Shown: positions 56,024-64,000 of the stretch, piece by piece | Numbering within the stretch: the first letter of the stretch is position 1 | Layout of the letters: the number at the start of each line of letters is the position of its first letter | From: Streptomyces sp. CB02056 | GTDB taxonomy: Bacteria; Actinomycetota; Actinomycetes; Streptomycetales; Streptomycetaceae | Length of the DNA: 64,000 nt | NCBI RefSeq assembly: GCF_001905545.1 | Contig: NZ_LIPD01000003.1 | Coordinates: 779,147-843,146 of the forward strand | Reading direction: 5' to 3' | Notes under the pieces: model-generated | Databases searched by the model: none | Told to the model about the DNA's origin: nothing | What the model saw: only the letters and a program-made list of their open reading frames with translations | Translations under genes and position numbers: made by a program

Positions 56024-56851
56024 TCAGCCGAGCCCGAGCAGCTCCTCCAGCACCGCCGCGACGCCGTCCTGCTCGTTGCTCACGGTGTGCAGCGGCACCG
56101 CCGCCAGCACCTGCGGGTGCGCGTTGGCGACGGCGTACGCGGTGCCGGCCCAGGCCAGCATCTCCAGGTCGTTCGGCATGTCGCCGAAGGCCACCACCTC
56201 GCTCCGGTCGATCCCGTGCCCGGCGCACCAGCGGGCCAGCGTGCTGGCCTTGGTGACGCCGGGCGCGCTGATCTCCAGCAGCGGGATCGACGCGGAGCGG
56301 GTGATCTCGGCCAGGTGCCCGGCCGCCGCCCTGGCCTCGGCGAGGAACTTGTCCGGGTCGAGGTCCGGGTGCTTGGCCAGCAGCTTGAACAGGCCCCGGA
56401 CCGACCCGCCGGCCCCCAGCAGCTCCTCCGCCGGGCCGACCTCGTGCTCCATCTCGTCGCCCCACATCGGCACCGCGTAGCCGGCCTCGCGGGCCCAGCC
56501 GCCCGGGTACTCGAAGGCGAACGCGGTGCCGGGCAGCGCGGCCCGCAGCGTCTCGACCACCGCCAGGGTGGTCTCCACCGGCAGCGGGAAGGTCTCCAGC
56601 AGCTCGCCGCGCCGCACGTCCACCACCGCGCCGCCGTTGGAGCAGATCGCCACCCCGTGGCCGCCGATGTGCGGGCTCACCTGCCGCATCCAGCGCGGCG
56701 GCCGCCCGGTCACGAACACCACCCGCACCCCGGCCGCCTCGGCCGCCGCCAGCGCCGCGGCGGTGCGGTCGGTGACGGTGCCGCCGGAGCAGAGCAGGGT
56801 GCCGTCCAGGTCGGTGGCGATGAGGCGGGGCGCGGTGCGGGATTCGGTCAC
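56024..56851 (-). CDS. HAD-family (Cof-type) phosphatase
   Basis: The protein of about 275 residues has HAD motifs in order: LIATDLDGTLL (nucleophile Asp and acid Asp), FVTGRPPRWM (motif II region), TKASTLARWC with Lys, and FGDMPNDLEML (motif IV, GDxxND). A C2B cap lies between motifs II and III, as in Cof/YbiV sugar-phosphate phosphatases. GTG 56851 is chosen because it begins just before the first strand; ATG 56869 is an alternative. It is convergent with the Pst-like block and probably dephosphorylates a small metabolite. Confidence 0.88.
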   Translation of the reverse strand: MTESRTAPRLIATDLDGTLLCSGGTVTDRTAAALAAAEAAGVRVVFVTGRPPRWMRQVSPHIGGHGVAICSNGGAVVDVRRGELLETFPLPVETTLAVVETLRAALPGTAFAFEYPGGWAREAGYAVPMWGDEMEHEVGPAEELLGAGGSVRGLFKLLAKHPDLDPDKFLAEARAAAGHLAEITRSASIPLLEISAPGVTKASTLARWCAGHGIDRSEVVAFGDMPNDLEMLAWAGTAYAVANAHPQVLAAVPLHTVSNEQDGVAAVLEELLGLG

Positions 56852-57030
56852 CGGTCCATCTTCGCCCATCGGCGCGGCCGGGGCACCGGCCCGGGTCCGC
56901 GGCCTGCGGACGCCCCCGCAGTGATCAAGCCCTTCATGCGCCGTTTCCGGCCGATCCGCCCGTACCCGGGGTGCTCGGCCGACCACGGCGGGCATGACTG
57001 CCCACGGCAACCCCGTCGGCAGGAAGAGCC

Positions 57031-57237
57031 ATGCCCACACGCCAGCTCCGTGACCAGCCGCCCCCGCCCGCCCGCCCCGACACCCGCGACCCGCAGGCCA
57101 CCGAAGCGCCGCGGGCACCCGAAGCCTCGCGCGACCCGGTCCTGCTCGGCGACGTCCTCTTCCACACCCTCGCCGACCTCGCCCGCCGCACCTCCGCCCC
57201 GTCCCTCCCCGCCCAGCGCACCCGCCCGCACCCGTGA
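57031..57237 (+). CDS. Small Pro/Arg-rich hypothetical protein
   Basis: The 68-residue ORF starts at an ATG with AGGAAGAG upstream. It has a short helical-looking part (DPVLLGDVLFHTLADLARRT) between Pro/Arg/Asp-rich ends. The stop overlaps an upstream GTG of the F420-type gene. Composition alone cannot prove that it is coding. Confidence 0.45.
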   Translation: MPTRQLRDQPPPPARPDTRDPQATEAPRAPEASRDPVLLGDVLFHTLADLARRTSAPSLPAQRTRPHP

Positions 57238-57266
57238 CCGCGCCGCGCGGACGTAGGGTCGGGGGC

Positions 57267-58154
57267 ATGCGACTGAGCACCGTGATCCTCCCCGTCCACC
57301 GGTGGAGCGAGGGGCAGAAGACCTGGCGGCGGGCCGAGGAACTCGGCTTCCACACCGCGTACACCTACGACCACCTGTCCTGGCGGTCCTTCCAGGACGA
57401 GCCCTGGTTCGGCTCGCTGCCGACGCTGACGGCGGCCGCCTGCGCCACCGAGCGGCTGCGCCTCGGCACGCTGGTCACCTCGCCGAACTTCCGGCACCCG
57501 GTGACGCTGGCGAAGGAGCTGATCACGCTGGACGACGTGTCCGGCGGGCGGGTCACGCTGGGCATCGGGGCCGGCGGGACGGGCTTCGACGCGACGGCGC
57601 TGGGCCAGGAGGCGTGGTCGCCGAAGGAGCGGGCGGACCGGTTCGGGGAGTTCGTGCCGCTGCTGGACGAGCTGCTGACCAACGACGCCACGACCCGTGA
57701 GGGGACGTACTACTCGGCGGTCGAGGCACGGAACATCCCGGGCTGCGTGCAGACCCCGCGGGTGCCGTTCTACGTGGCCGCCGCCGGCCCGCGCGGGATG
57801 CGGCTGGCCGCCGAGCACGGGCAGGGCTGGGTGACGTACGGCGACCCGAAGGGCCCGGCGGACGTGCCGGTGGCGGAGGCGCCCGGCGTGGTCGCCGCGC
57901 AGATCGGGAAGCTGACGGCGGCCTGCGAGGCCGTCGGGCGGGACGCCGGGACGCTGGAGAAGGTGCTGCTCCAGGGGTCGACGGCGGAGAAGCCGCTGCA
58001 GTCGGTGGACGCCTTCGTCGACTGGGCGGGCACCTACCGGGAGGTGGGCATCACCGAGCTGGTGATCCACTGGCCGATCCCCGACTCGATCTTCGAGAAC
58101 GACCTCACCGTGTTCGAACGGATCGCCACCGAGGGCCTCGCCCAGCTGGGCTGA
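57267..58154 (+). CDS. F420-dependent LLM-class oxidoreductase
   Basis: The 295-residue TIM-barrel protein has the luciferase-like pattern: AEELGFHTAYTYDHLSW near the start, RLRLGTLVTSPNFRHPVTLAKELITLDDVSGGRVTLGIGAG in the first third, and RVPFYVAAAGPRGMRLAAEHGQGWVTYG later. Actinobacterial members use F420 rather than FMN. ATG 57267 behind GGGTCGGGGGC is chosen over the GTG at 57234. The substrate is unknown. Confidence 0.88.
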   Translation: MRLSTVILPVHRWSEGQKTWRRAEELGFHTAYTYDHLSWRSFQDEPWFGSLPTLTAAACATERLRLGTLVTSPNFRHPVTLAKELITLDDVSGGRVTLGIGAGGTGFDATALGQEAWSPKERADRFGEFVPLLDELLTNDATTREGTYYSAVEARNIPGCVQTPRVPFYVAAAGPRGMRLAAEHGQGWVTYGDPKGPADVPVAEAPGVVAAQIGKLTAACEAVGRDAGTLEKVLLQGSTAEKPLQSVDAFVDWAGTYREVGITELVIHWPIPDSIFENDLTVFERIATEGLAQLG

Positions 58155-58201
58155 ACCGGGATCCGACGACTGACGACGAGCCGGAAGCGGCGCCGGGCGG
58201 C

Positions 58202-58729
58202 TCACACCACGTCGAGCCGCTCGGCGCCGCCCGCGCAGCCGAGCTGCTGCCCGGCGGCGCGCTCGGCGAAGCCGCGGGCGGCCTCGCCCATCCGCTTGCG
58301 GCCGGGCCCGTCCGGGAGGAGCTTCCCGTCCTTGCCGGTGAGCCTGAGGACGGCGCGGTAGCCGGTGCGCCGGCCGTCCACGGTGCACTCGAAGCCCACC
58401 GCGCCGAGGCTGTCGCCGCCGGAGAGCACGCCGCCGAACGACGCCTCGGCGGTCAGCAGCCGTCCGTCCCCGCCGTTGACCGAGCAGCGCACGGAGGCCG
58501 GGGCGTCGGGGGTCGCCGCCCGGTAGGTCGTCTCCACGAAGACCCGGGGGGCGCCGCCGAGCAGCCCGGTGACGGCCGGGTCGTCGAGCAGGCCGCGGCA
58601 CTCGCCGTGCGACAGGGCGACGGCCGGCGGCCGGTAGGCGGTGTGGTCGAGGTAGAGGTGCCAGCCGAGCAGGCCGCCGCCGAGCAGCAGCGCGGAACCG
58701 CCCGCGATCAGGGCCCGGGGGTGCTTCAC
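58202..58729 (-). CDS. Membrane-anchored extracellular protein of the WXG operon
   Basis: The 175-residue protein has an N-terminal helix (LIAGGSALLLGGGLLGWHLYL), then an extracellular domain with four Cys (GECRGLL, VRCSVNG, FECTVDG, LGCAGG). Its start overlaps the stop of the next gene upstream (ATGA-type, 4 nt). Together with the upstream gene, which has the same plan, it forms a tail of the WXG/DUF6571 operon. Function unknown. Confidence 0.75.
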   Translation of the reverse strand: MKHPRALIAGGSALLLGGGLLGWHLYLDHTAYRPPAVALSHGECRGLLDDPAVTGLLGGAPRVFVETTYRAATPDAPASVRCSVNGGDGRLLTAEASFGGVLSGGDSLGAVGFECTVDGRRTGYRAVLRLTGKDGKLLPDGPGRKRMGEAARGFAERAAGQQLGCAGGAERLDVV

Positions 58730-59337
58730 CGGCAGAGCTCCTTCGTCTTCGCCGCCAGCGCGGCGCGGGTGACCTCTTCGATCGCCTGTCGGCCGTCCGC
58801 CCCGTCGGCGCGGGCCGCCTCCCCGGCGGTGACCCGCACCTCGATGTAGCCGCTGGGCCCGGTCACGCAGTACTGGGCCGCGGTGGCGCCGCCCGGCCAG
58901 GCCGCGGACAGGCCGGGCAGGTCGAGCGGGCGGGCGTCCGGGCGGGTGGCCTCCGCGGCGGCCAGAGCGAGTTCCCCCTCGCGCCGGACGGCGGTGAGGG
59001 TGAGCACGGCGCGGCCGTCGATCCGGACGACGCAGCTCTGCTGGTCGGTGTCGCGGACGCCGGAGCTGGTCCGCTCCTCGGAGTCCTGGTCACCGGGCGG
59101 CAGCAGCCGTCCGAGCGGGGTGTCGGCGCCGGTGGGCAGGCGGCAGAGGTGGGCGGACCGGCCGGGGGGCTCGGACGGGCGGTGGCCCTGCCAGTCCCGG
59201 TAGCCGACGAACCCGGCGGCGGCCACCGCCACGACCAGCACGGCGGGCAGCAGCAGCGGGTCGTGCAGCCGCCCGGCCCAGCGGCCCGCGAGGAGCCGGG
59301 CCCAGCGGGCCGCGGGCCCGGCGCCGGACCCGCTCAC
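58726..59337 (-). CDS. Membrane-anchored extracellular protein of the WXG operon
   Basis: The 203-residue protein starts at a GTG (59337) overlapping the DUF6571-like stop by 4 nt. It has a cytoplasmic N-terminus, one helix (LLLPAVLVVAVAAAGFVGY) and an extracellular part with Cys in HLCRLP, QSCVVRI, QYCVTG and the terminal KELCR. The plan matches the downstream gene, and the two may be distant paralogues. Such small anchored proteins accompany WXG-type genes in Streptomyces. Confidence 0.75.
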   Translation of the reverse strand: MSGSGAGPAARWARLLAGRWAGRLHDPLLLPAVLVVAVAAAGFVGYRDWQGHRPSEPPGRSAHLCRLPTGADTPLGRLLPPGDQDSEERTSSGVRDTDQQSCVVRIDGRAVLTLTAVRREGELALAAAEATRPDARPLDLPGLSAAWPGGATAAQYCVTGPSGYIEVRVTAGEAARADGADGRQAIEEVTRAALAAKTKELCR

Positions 59338-61616
59338 GCGTCGCCCTTCGCGTTGGTGGACGAGTTGTTCGCCGTCCCGCGCGACATGCCCTGGAGCGCG
59401 CTGTCGCGGGCGCTGTTGGCGAGCCGGTCGATGTCCTGGCGGGCGATCCCGGTGCCGCTGCCGGCGTCCCGGACCGCCTGGTCGGCCCCCCGCGCGACCC
59501 GGCCCTCGGCCTCGGCGGTGTGGTTGCGGCTCTCCTGGCGCCCGTCCTCGGTGGTGTCCTTCTTGTTGGCCTCGATGACGCTGTCGGCGATCGAGTCGAC
59601 GATCTGGTCCGCGATCTCGCCGCCGAGCGGGATCTTCTCGGTCACGCTGCCGATGACGGCGTTGAAGGCGTCCTTGCCGTAGCCGACGTTCTTCTCCAGC
59701 GCGTCGTTGAACTCCTTGTCGGAGGCGGCGTGTTCGTTGTGCACCTCGTCGATGCGGGCCTGGTTGAGGTAGCCGCTGACGACGCCGCCGGACTCGGCGT
59801 TGTGCTTGATGTCCGACTCCAGCCGGGCGAAGTCGGTCTGCCCGCTGTCCAGGTGGCCGCGGATGAGGGCGGTGGTGTACGCCTGGTTGGCGTTGGCCAC
59901 CGCGCCGTAGGCGTCCGGGTCGCGGCCGAGGGCGTCGAGCAGCCCGGCCACGGAGGAGGCGTCGAGGGAGGCCGGGGAGCCGTTGACCGGCAGGTCGGTG
60001 CCGTGGGAGAGCGAGTTCTGCACGTCGCCGATGTACTCGGCGGTCATGTGCCCGAGGCTGCCCCGCATGGCGGCGAGCTTGCCGTCGCCCTTGATGTCGT
60101 CCAGCGCCCCGTCGTCGCCGTGCCGGCCGAAGGTGTCCACGACCCGCTTCATCAGGTCGGCCTGCTCGGTGGTGTGCCGGTCCGGGGGGACGGGGCCCGG
60201 CTCGTCGTACGGGTGGCCGGTGGTGGCGGCCTCCAGGGCGCGGCCGAAGGCGGCCGGACCGGCCTGCTTGCTCGCGTCCCACACCTTGGAGTCCCGGGAG
60301 GTGGTGTCCGGGATCCAGTCCTTGTCGTGGGAGTAGTAGGAGAAGTAGTCCGAGGGCTTCGGCTTGCCGCCCTGGTTGACCGTGCCGTCCTGGTTGTAGG
60401 CGGTCGGCTGCTCGGTGAAGAACTTGTTGGCCGCGTCCGGGCTGTGCGCGAGCGCCTCCAGGATCGCCGTGGTGGGGCGGAAGCCGGAGCCCGCCTCGTC
60501 GCCGCCGGTCAGGTTGAAGCCCTGGATCTTGGAGCCGGGCATCGGGGCCGGCCAGTACCGGTCCTGGGTGTCGAGCTGGGTGACGTGCTCGGCGATCGGG
60601 TTGATGAAGTGGGCGTCGTAGTTCCCGTTCATCAGGATGCCGGAGAGCACCTGGTAGCCGTACGGCACGTAGTCCAGGCCGGAGGCCCGGTACGGCTTGT
60701 CCCAGACCGGCTGGGAGCCGGCCTTGCGCAGTGCGGCGGCCCACTCGTCGGACAGGTGCGGCTCGTTGGTGGTGCGGGTGGCGGTGGCCAGGCCGAGTCC
60801 GAGGTTCTTCTGGAGGTCCTGGTAGGCCTTCCAGCGCGGGTCCTTGTCGTCGCGGGGGTGCGCCGGGTCGCCGACCATGCTGTTCCAGGACTTGATCAGG
60901 CCGTCCGGGCCGAGGTCCTGGTAGAACGTGGTGGCGAACTTCGGGTCGTTGCCGTGCGAGGCCAACAGCGAGTTCAGCTCGGTCAGTTCGGGCTCGGTGA
61001 TGTCCCCGCCCCGGGCCGCGAGCTGGGCGGCGCGCCGGCCGTCGGCCTCCGGGCCGCCGCCGATGGCCTTGCCGTTGAAGGACTTCTGACCGTCCGTCAT
61101 GCTGTCGGCGCGCAGCGCCCAGGCGATCCGCTCGTCGGCGGCGGTGGCCTCGGCGACGGCGGAGTCGATCGCCTTGCGGGCGGCCTCCGCCTTGTCGCCC
61201 CACTCCTTCTGGTAGTCCCGGAGGGCCTCGTAGTCGTGCCGGGTGGCGTTGTCGGCCGGGGGCCAGCTCACGGTGCCGTTCTCGGTGACGGTCAGCCCGG
61301 CCGTCCGGGCGTCGGCGACCGCCTTGTCCAGCTTGGTCTTCGCGGCCTTGAACTCGGTGGACGCCTCGGTGAAGATCGAGGCGAAGGCGTTGGCCTCGGT
61401 GACGGCGGCGGTCAGCTGCTCGTTGGTGCGCTGGAGGCCGGGGCGGGCCTGGTCGGCGGCGGGGCCGCTCCAGCAGGCGGAGTCGACCTGGGCGATCACC
61501 GTGGTGTCCCAGTCGCCGTCCATCGCGTGGAGCTTCTGGGCGACGGTGGTCCAGGCGGTGGCGGCGGTGTCCAGGACGCCGAAGTCGGCGGTGCTGAGCT
61601 CGTGGAAGTCGACCAT
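59334..61616 (-). CDS. Large WXG-type protein, DUF6571-like
   Basis: The 760-residue protein starts MVDFHELSTADF. The first about 110 residues form a WXG100-like helical hairpin with CWSGPAADQ at the turn. A long helical and mixed region (about 170-700) follows, with WAYxL-free repeats such as LSDEWAAALRKAG, YGYQVLSGILMNGNYD and EYIGDVQNSLSHG. This matches the DUF6571-type proteins that are encoded next to small WXG proteins. It has no signal peptide, so type VII-like export or a cytoplasmic toxin/structural role are possible. No toxin domain is recognised at the C-terminus. Confidence 0.8.
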   Translation of the reverse strand: MVDFHELSTADFGVLDTAATAWTTVAQKLHAMDGDWDTTVIAQVDSACWSGPAADQARPGLQRTNEQLTAAVTEANAFASIFTEASTEFKAAKTKLDKAVADARTAGLTVTENGTVSWPPADNATRHDYEALRDYQKEWGDKAEAARKAIDSAVAEATAADERIAWALRADSMTDGQKSFNGKAIGGGPEADGRRAAQLAARGGDITEPELTELNSLLASHGNDPKFATTFYQDLGPDGLIKSWNSMVGDPAHPRDDKDPRWKAYQDLQKNLGLGLATATRTTNEPHLSDEWAAALRKAGSQPVWDKPYRASGLDYVPYGYQVLSGILMNGNYDAHFINPIAEHVTQLDTQDRYWPAPMPGSKIQGFNLTGGDEAGSGFRPTTAILEALAHSPDAANKFFTEQPTAYNQDGTVNQGGKPKPSDYFSYYSHDKDWIPDTTSRDSKVWDASKQAGPAAFGRALEAATTGHPYDEPGPVPPDRHTTEQADLMKRVVDTFGRHGDDGALDDIKGDGKLAAMRGSLGHMTAEYIGDVQNSLSHGTDLPVNGSPASLDASSVAGLLDALGRDPDAYGAVANANQAYTTALIRGHLDSGQTDFARLESDIKHNAESGGVVSGYLNQARIDEVHNEHAASDKEFNDALEKNVGYGKDAFNAVIGSVTEKIPLGGEIADQIVDSIADSVIEANKKDTTEDGRQESRNHTAEAEGRVARGADQAVRDAGSGTGIARQDIDRLANSARDSALQGMSRGTANNSSTNAKGDA

Positions 61617-61629
61617 CTCGGTGGTCCTC

Positions 61630-62070
61630 TCAGTTGCCGAGGTCGTGCTGGACGGCCGACTCGTTCTGCCGGTAGTTGGCGGCGGTGGCGCGCAGCGCCT
61701 GGGTGGTCTGCCCGATGGTGCCGCCGAGGGCGGCGACGCACTGGTCCCAGGTGCCGGCGGCGCCCGCCGCGGCCTTGCCGGTGCTCCAATTGGCGAGCGA
61801 GGTGGACACCTTGGCGGTGGCCTCGTCGGCGCCCCGGCCCTCGGTGTTGAGGCGGGCGTGGATCTGGTCGGAGTTGTTCCCCGCGGTGGTGAGCGCGTTG
61901 GTGTCGGCGCTGAAGCCGCCCCCGCCCCCGCCTCCGCCGCCGCTCGCCGAGGCCGAGTTGAGCTGTGTGCGGGCCGCTTCCCGGGCGCGGGCCGAGTCGG
62001 TCAGGTTCCCGTCCGCGTCGTAGGCCCAAGGGTTCATCATCCGGTCGAACGCGGTCGCCCGATCAGACAT
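61630..62070 (-). CDS. WXG100-family protein
   Basis: The 146-residue helical protein has a Gly-rich insert (GGGGGGGGG) after the N-terminal segment, and SLANWSTGKAAAGAAGTWDQCV with a W-S-T-G variant of the W-x-G turn. It is the first gene of the four-gene operon, 13 bp before the large partner. Small WXG proteins form dimers with such partners for ESX/type VII export. No EccC-type ATPase is in this window. Confidence 0.78.
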   Translation of the reverse strand: MSDRATAFDRMMNPWAYDADGNLTDSARAREAARTQLNSASASGGGGGGGGGFSADTNALTTAGNNSDQIHARLNTEGRGADEATAKVSTSLANWSTGKAAAGAAGTWDQCVAALGGTIGQTTQALRATAANYRQNESAVQHDLGN

Positions 62071-62284
62071 GTCGATCGTCCCCCTCCGTGCCGGGGCGCT
62101 GCTCCGGCACCCCCGTTGGCAAAGAGTCAGGCAAGTGTGTAAAGAGATTCGACAAAGGGTACAGGTGGATTCCGCTTTTTCTAACCCCTAGGGGTGAGGG
62201 GCTCCGACGTCATACCGCAGCAGCAGACGGCCTCGTCATTCCAGCTCATGACCCGTACCGCACAAGGCCGTTACGTTTGGTCCC
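62071..62284. other. Divergent promoter region, WXG operon / ABC exporter
   Basis: The 214-bp gap contains an AT-richer centre (62125-62195) that should hold both promoters. No clear operator is seen. Confidence 0.4.
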
Positions 62285-63262
62285 GTGTCCACAGCTGTCA
62301 TCAAGACGGACGGCCTCACCAAGAGGTATCCCCGTGTCACCGCGCTCGACCAGCTCACCGTCGAGGTGCGGCCGGGTGTGGTCGGTCTGGTCGGGGCCAA
62401 CGGCGCGGGCAAGTCCACTCTCATCAAGATCCTGCTCGGGCTCGCCCCGGCGACCTCCGGCCGCGGCGAGGTCCTCGGCCTGGACGTCGCCACCCAGGGC
62501 TCCGAGATCCGCGCGCAGGTCGGCTACATGCCCGAGCACGACTGCCTGCCACCGGACGTCTCCGCGACGGAGTTCGTGGTGCACATGGCGCGGATGGCGG
62601 GCCTGCCCGCCACCGCCGCCCGTGAGCGCACCGCGGACACCCTGCGGCACGTCGGCCTGTACGAGGAGCGGTACCGCCCGATGGGCGGCTACTCGACCGG
62701 CATGAAGCAGCGGGTCAAACTCGCCCAGGCGCTGGTGCACGACCCGAAACTGGTGCTGCTGGACGAGCCGACCAACGGCCTCGACCCGGCCGGCCGGGAC
62801 GAGATGCTGGCGCTGATCCGCCGGGTGCACACCGACTTCGGCATCTCGGTGCTGGTCACCACCCACCTGCTCGGCGAGCTGGAGCGGACCTGCGACCACC
62901 TTGTCGTGATCGACGGCGGCAAGCTGCTGCGCTCCTCCTCCACCGCCTCCTTCACCGAGGCGACGGCCGTCCTCGCGGTCGAGGTCGGCGACTTCCCGGA
63001 GGACCACGGCCGCGAGCCGGGTCCGGCGGTCCGCGAGCGGCTCGCCGCGGCCGGACTGTCCGTCCAGCCCGAGGGCTCGCACCTGCTGCTGGTCCGGCTG
63101 GCCGACGAGTCGACGTACGACACCATCCGCGACGCCGTCGCCGGACTCGGCCTCGGCCTGGTCCGGCTGGAGCAGCGCCGGCACCGGGTCGCCGAGCTCT
63201 TCACCGACGCCCAGGACACCGAGCAGAGCAAGGGAGGGACGAACGATGCCGCTGCCTCCTGA
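62285..63262 (+). CDS. ABC-2 type transporter ATPase
   Basis: The 325-residue ATPase has Walker A GANGAGKSTLIKILLG, signature YSTGMKQRVKLAQAL, Walker B LVLLDEPTNGLDP and VTTHLLGELER. The C-terminal part (LAVEVGDFPEDHGREP onward) is the regulatory extension seen in DrrA/CcmA-like ATPases. It starts at a GTG and overlaps the permease gene by 17 nt. Confidence 0.9.
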   Translation: MSTAVIKTDGLTKRYPRVTALDQLTVEVRPGVVGLVGANGAGKSTLIKILLGLAPATSGRGEVLGLDVATQGSEIRAQVGYMPEHDCLPPDVSATEFVVHMARMAGLPATAARERTADTLRHVGLYEERYRPMGGYSTGMKQRVKLAQALVHDPKLVLLDEPTNGLDPAGRDEMLALIRRVHTDFGISVLVTTHLLGELERTCDHLVVIDGGKLLRSSSTASFTEATAVLAVEVGDFPEDHGREPGPAVRERLAAAGLSVQPEGSHLLLVRLADESTYDTIRDAVAGLGLGLVRLEQRRHRVAELFTDAQDTEQSKGGTNDAAAS

Positions 63263-64000
63263 GACCAGGTCCGCCGACACCGGCGTCATCCACGACATCG
63301 GCTACCGCGGCTACACCGGCCCCCGGCTCGGCCGCAGCTACGCCACCCGCGCGCTCTTCACCCAGAGCCTGCGCGCCGCGTACGGCCTCGGCCGCTCCGG
63401 CAAGTCCAAGGTGCTGCCGATGCTGGTGCTGGGCGTGATCACCGTGCCCGCGCTGATCTTCGTGGCGGTCTCGGTCGTGATGAAGCGCGACGAGCTGCCG
63501 GTCGAGTACGCGGGCTACCTCTCCATCTTCAGCCTGGTGATCTCGGTCTTCCTCGCCTCCCAGGCGCCGGTCCTGCTCTCCCGGGACCTGCGCTACCAGA
63601 CCGTCCCGCTGTACTTCTCCCGCCCGATCACCCGCACCGACTACGTCCGGGCCAAGTTCGGCGCCATGGTCTGCGCCCAACTGCTGCTGATGGCATCCCC
63701 GTTGCTGGTGCTGTACATCGGCGCGCTGCTCGCCGGGATGGACTTCGGGCACAACACCGCGCACTTCCTGTACGGCCTGGTCGCGGCCGTGCTGTACGCC
63801 CTGGTGCCGACCTCGGTGGCCGTGGTGATCGCGGCCGCCACCCCGCGCCGCGGCTTCGGCGTGGCCGCCATCATGGGCTACCTGGCGGTCAGCGCCGCGC
63901 TGGGAGCGGCCGCGGTCGGGATCAGCAACCGCAGCACGACCGGCTCCGACGCCCCACAGTGGATGTCGCTGATCTCGCCCACCGACCTGGTGGAGTCCCT
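63246..64000 (+). CDS. ABC-2 type permease, cut by the window end
   Basis: The ATG at 63246 (behind AGGGAGG) opens a frame that runs off the window. The first about 250 residues show a cytoplasmic start (DIGYRGYTGPRLGRSYATRALFTQ) and helices: VLPMLVLGVITVPALIFVAVSVV, LSIFSLVISVFLASQAPVLL, MVCAQLLLMASPLLVLYIGALL and LYGLVAAVLYALVPTSVAVVI. LLSRDLRYQTVPLYFSRPITR is typical of ABC-2 exporters. It pairs with the ATPase before it. Confidence 0.88.
   Translation, partial: MPLPPETRSADTGVIHDIGYRGYTGPRLGRSYATRALFTQSLRAAYGLGRSGKSKVLPMLVLGVITVPALIFVAVSVVMKRDELPVEYAGYLSIFSLVISVFLASQAPVLLSRDLRYQTVPLYFSRPITRTDYVRAKFGAMVCAQLLLMASPLLVLYIGALLAGMDFGHNTAHFLYGLVAAVLYALVPTSVAVVIAAATPRRGFGVAAIMGYLAVSAALGAAAVGISNRSTTGSDAPQWMSLISPTDLVES

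Overview
The window is very GC-rich, uses GTG starts often, carries many long GC hairpins between genes, and holds Streptomyces-type gene families. These include WhiJ-like regulators with DUF397 partners, an AbaA-like ATPase, NdgR, a fused cydCD gene, a LAXTG surface protein and WXG/DUF6571 proteins. The source is almost certainly a member of the Streptomycetaceae (Streptomyces or Kitasatospora), most likely chromosomal. I cannot place it to species.

Layout. 0-6.8 kb holds small accessory enzymes: an SRPBCC fragment, a VOC protein, a LysR regulator with a clear palindromic operator, a frameshifted membrane gene, a secreted hydrolase, a membrane protein with PDFTGP tandem repeats, and a metallophosphoesterase with a repetitive tail. 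6.9-9.5 kb is a LacI regulator divergent from a HisC-like aminotransferase. 9.8-14.0 kb is a MacAB-type efflux operon (adaptor, ATPase, permease, small secreted protein). 14-22 kb is accessory DNA: two WhiJ/Scr1-type regulatory modules, a Nudix gene, a frameshifted gene, a PIMT-like methyltransferase and a miniature inverted-repeat element. 22-28 kb holds a VOC protein, a bifunctional penicillin-binding protein, a UBP zinc finger, a short archaeal-type aspartyl-tRNA synthetase paralogue and ndgR. A solitary 5S rRNA gene with its own terminator lies at about 28.5 kb. 29-34 kb holds a two-component system, a sortase-anchored protein, an internally deleted Uma2-like gene and a DUF2236/EF-hand fusion. 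34.5-42.7 kb is cydA-cydB-cydCD behind a Rex-type operator, followed by a GAF-domain histidine kinase.

44-56 kb is the most unusual block. Nine genes run in the same direction: two duplicated secreted PstS-like binding proteins, a small secreted protein, a large membrane-anchored binding-protein-like surface protein, PstC- and PstA-like permeases, a membrane-anchored PstS-like protein, a sortase-fold membrane protein that has lost its catalytic residues, and a PstB-like ATPase. No phoU and no recognisable PHO box are present. The genes look like a phosphate-type importer remodelled around several surface-tethered binding proteins and a pseudo-sortase.

56-64 kb holds a HAD phosphatase, an F420-type oxidoreductase, a four-gene WXG100/DUF6571 (type VII secretion-like) operon, and the start of an ABC-2 exporter operon cut by the window end.
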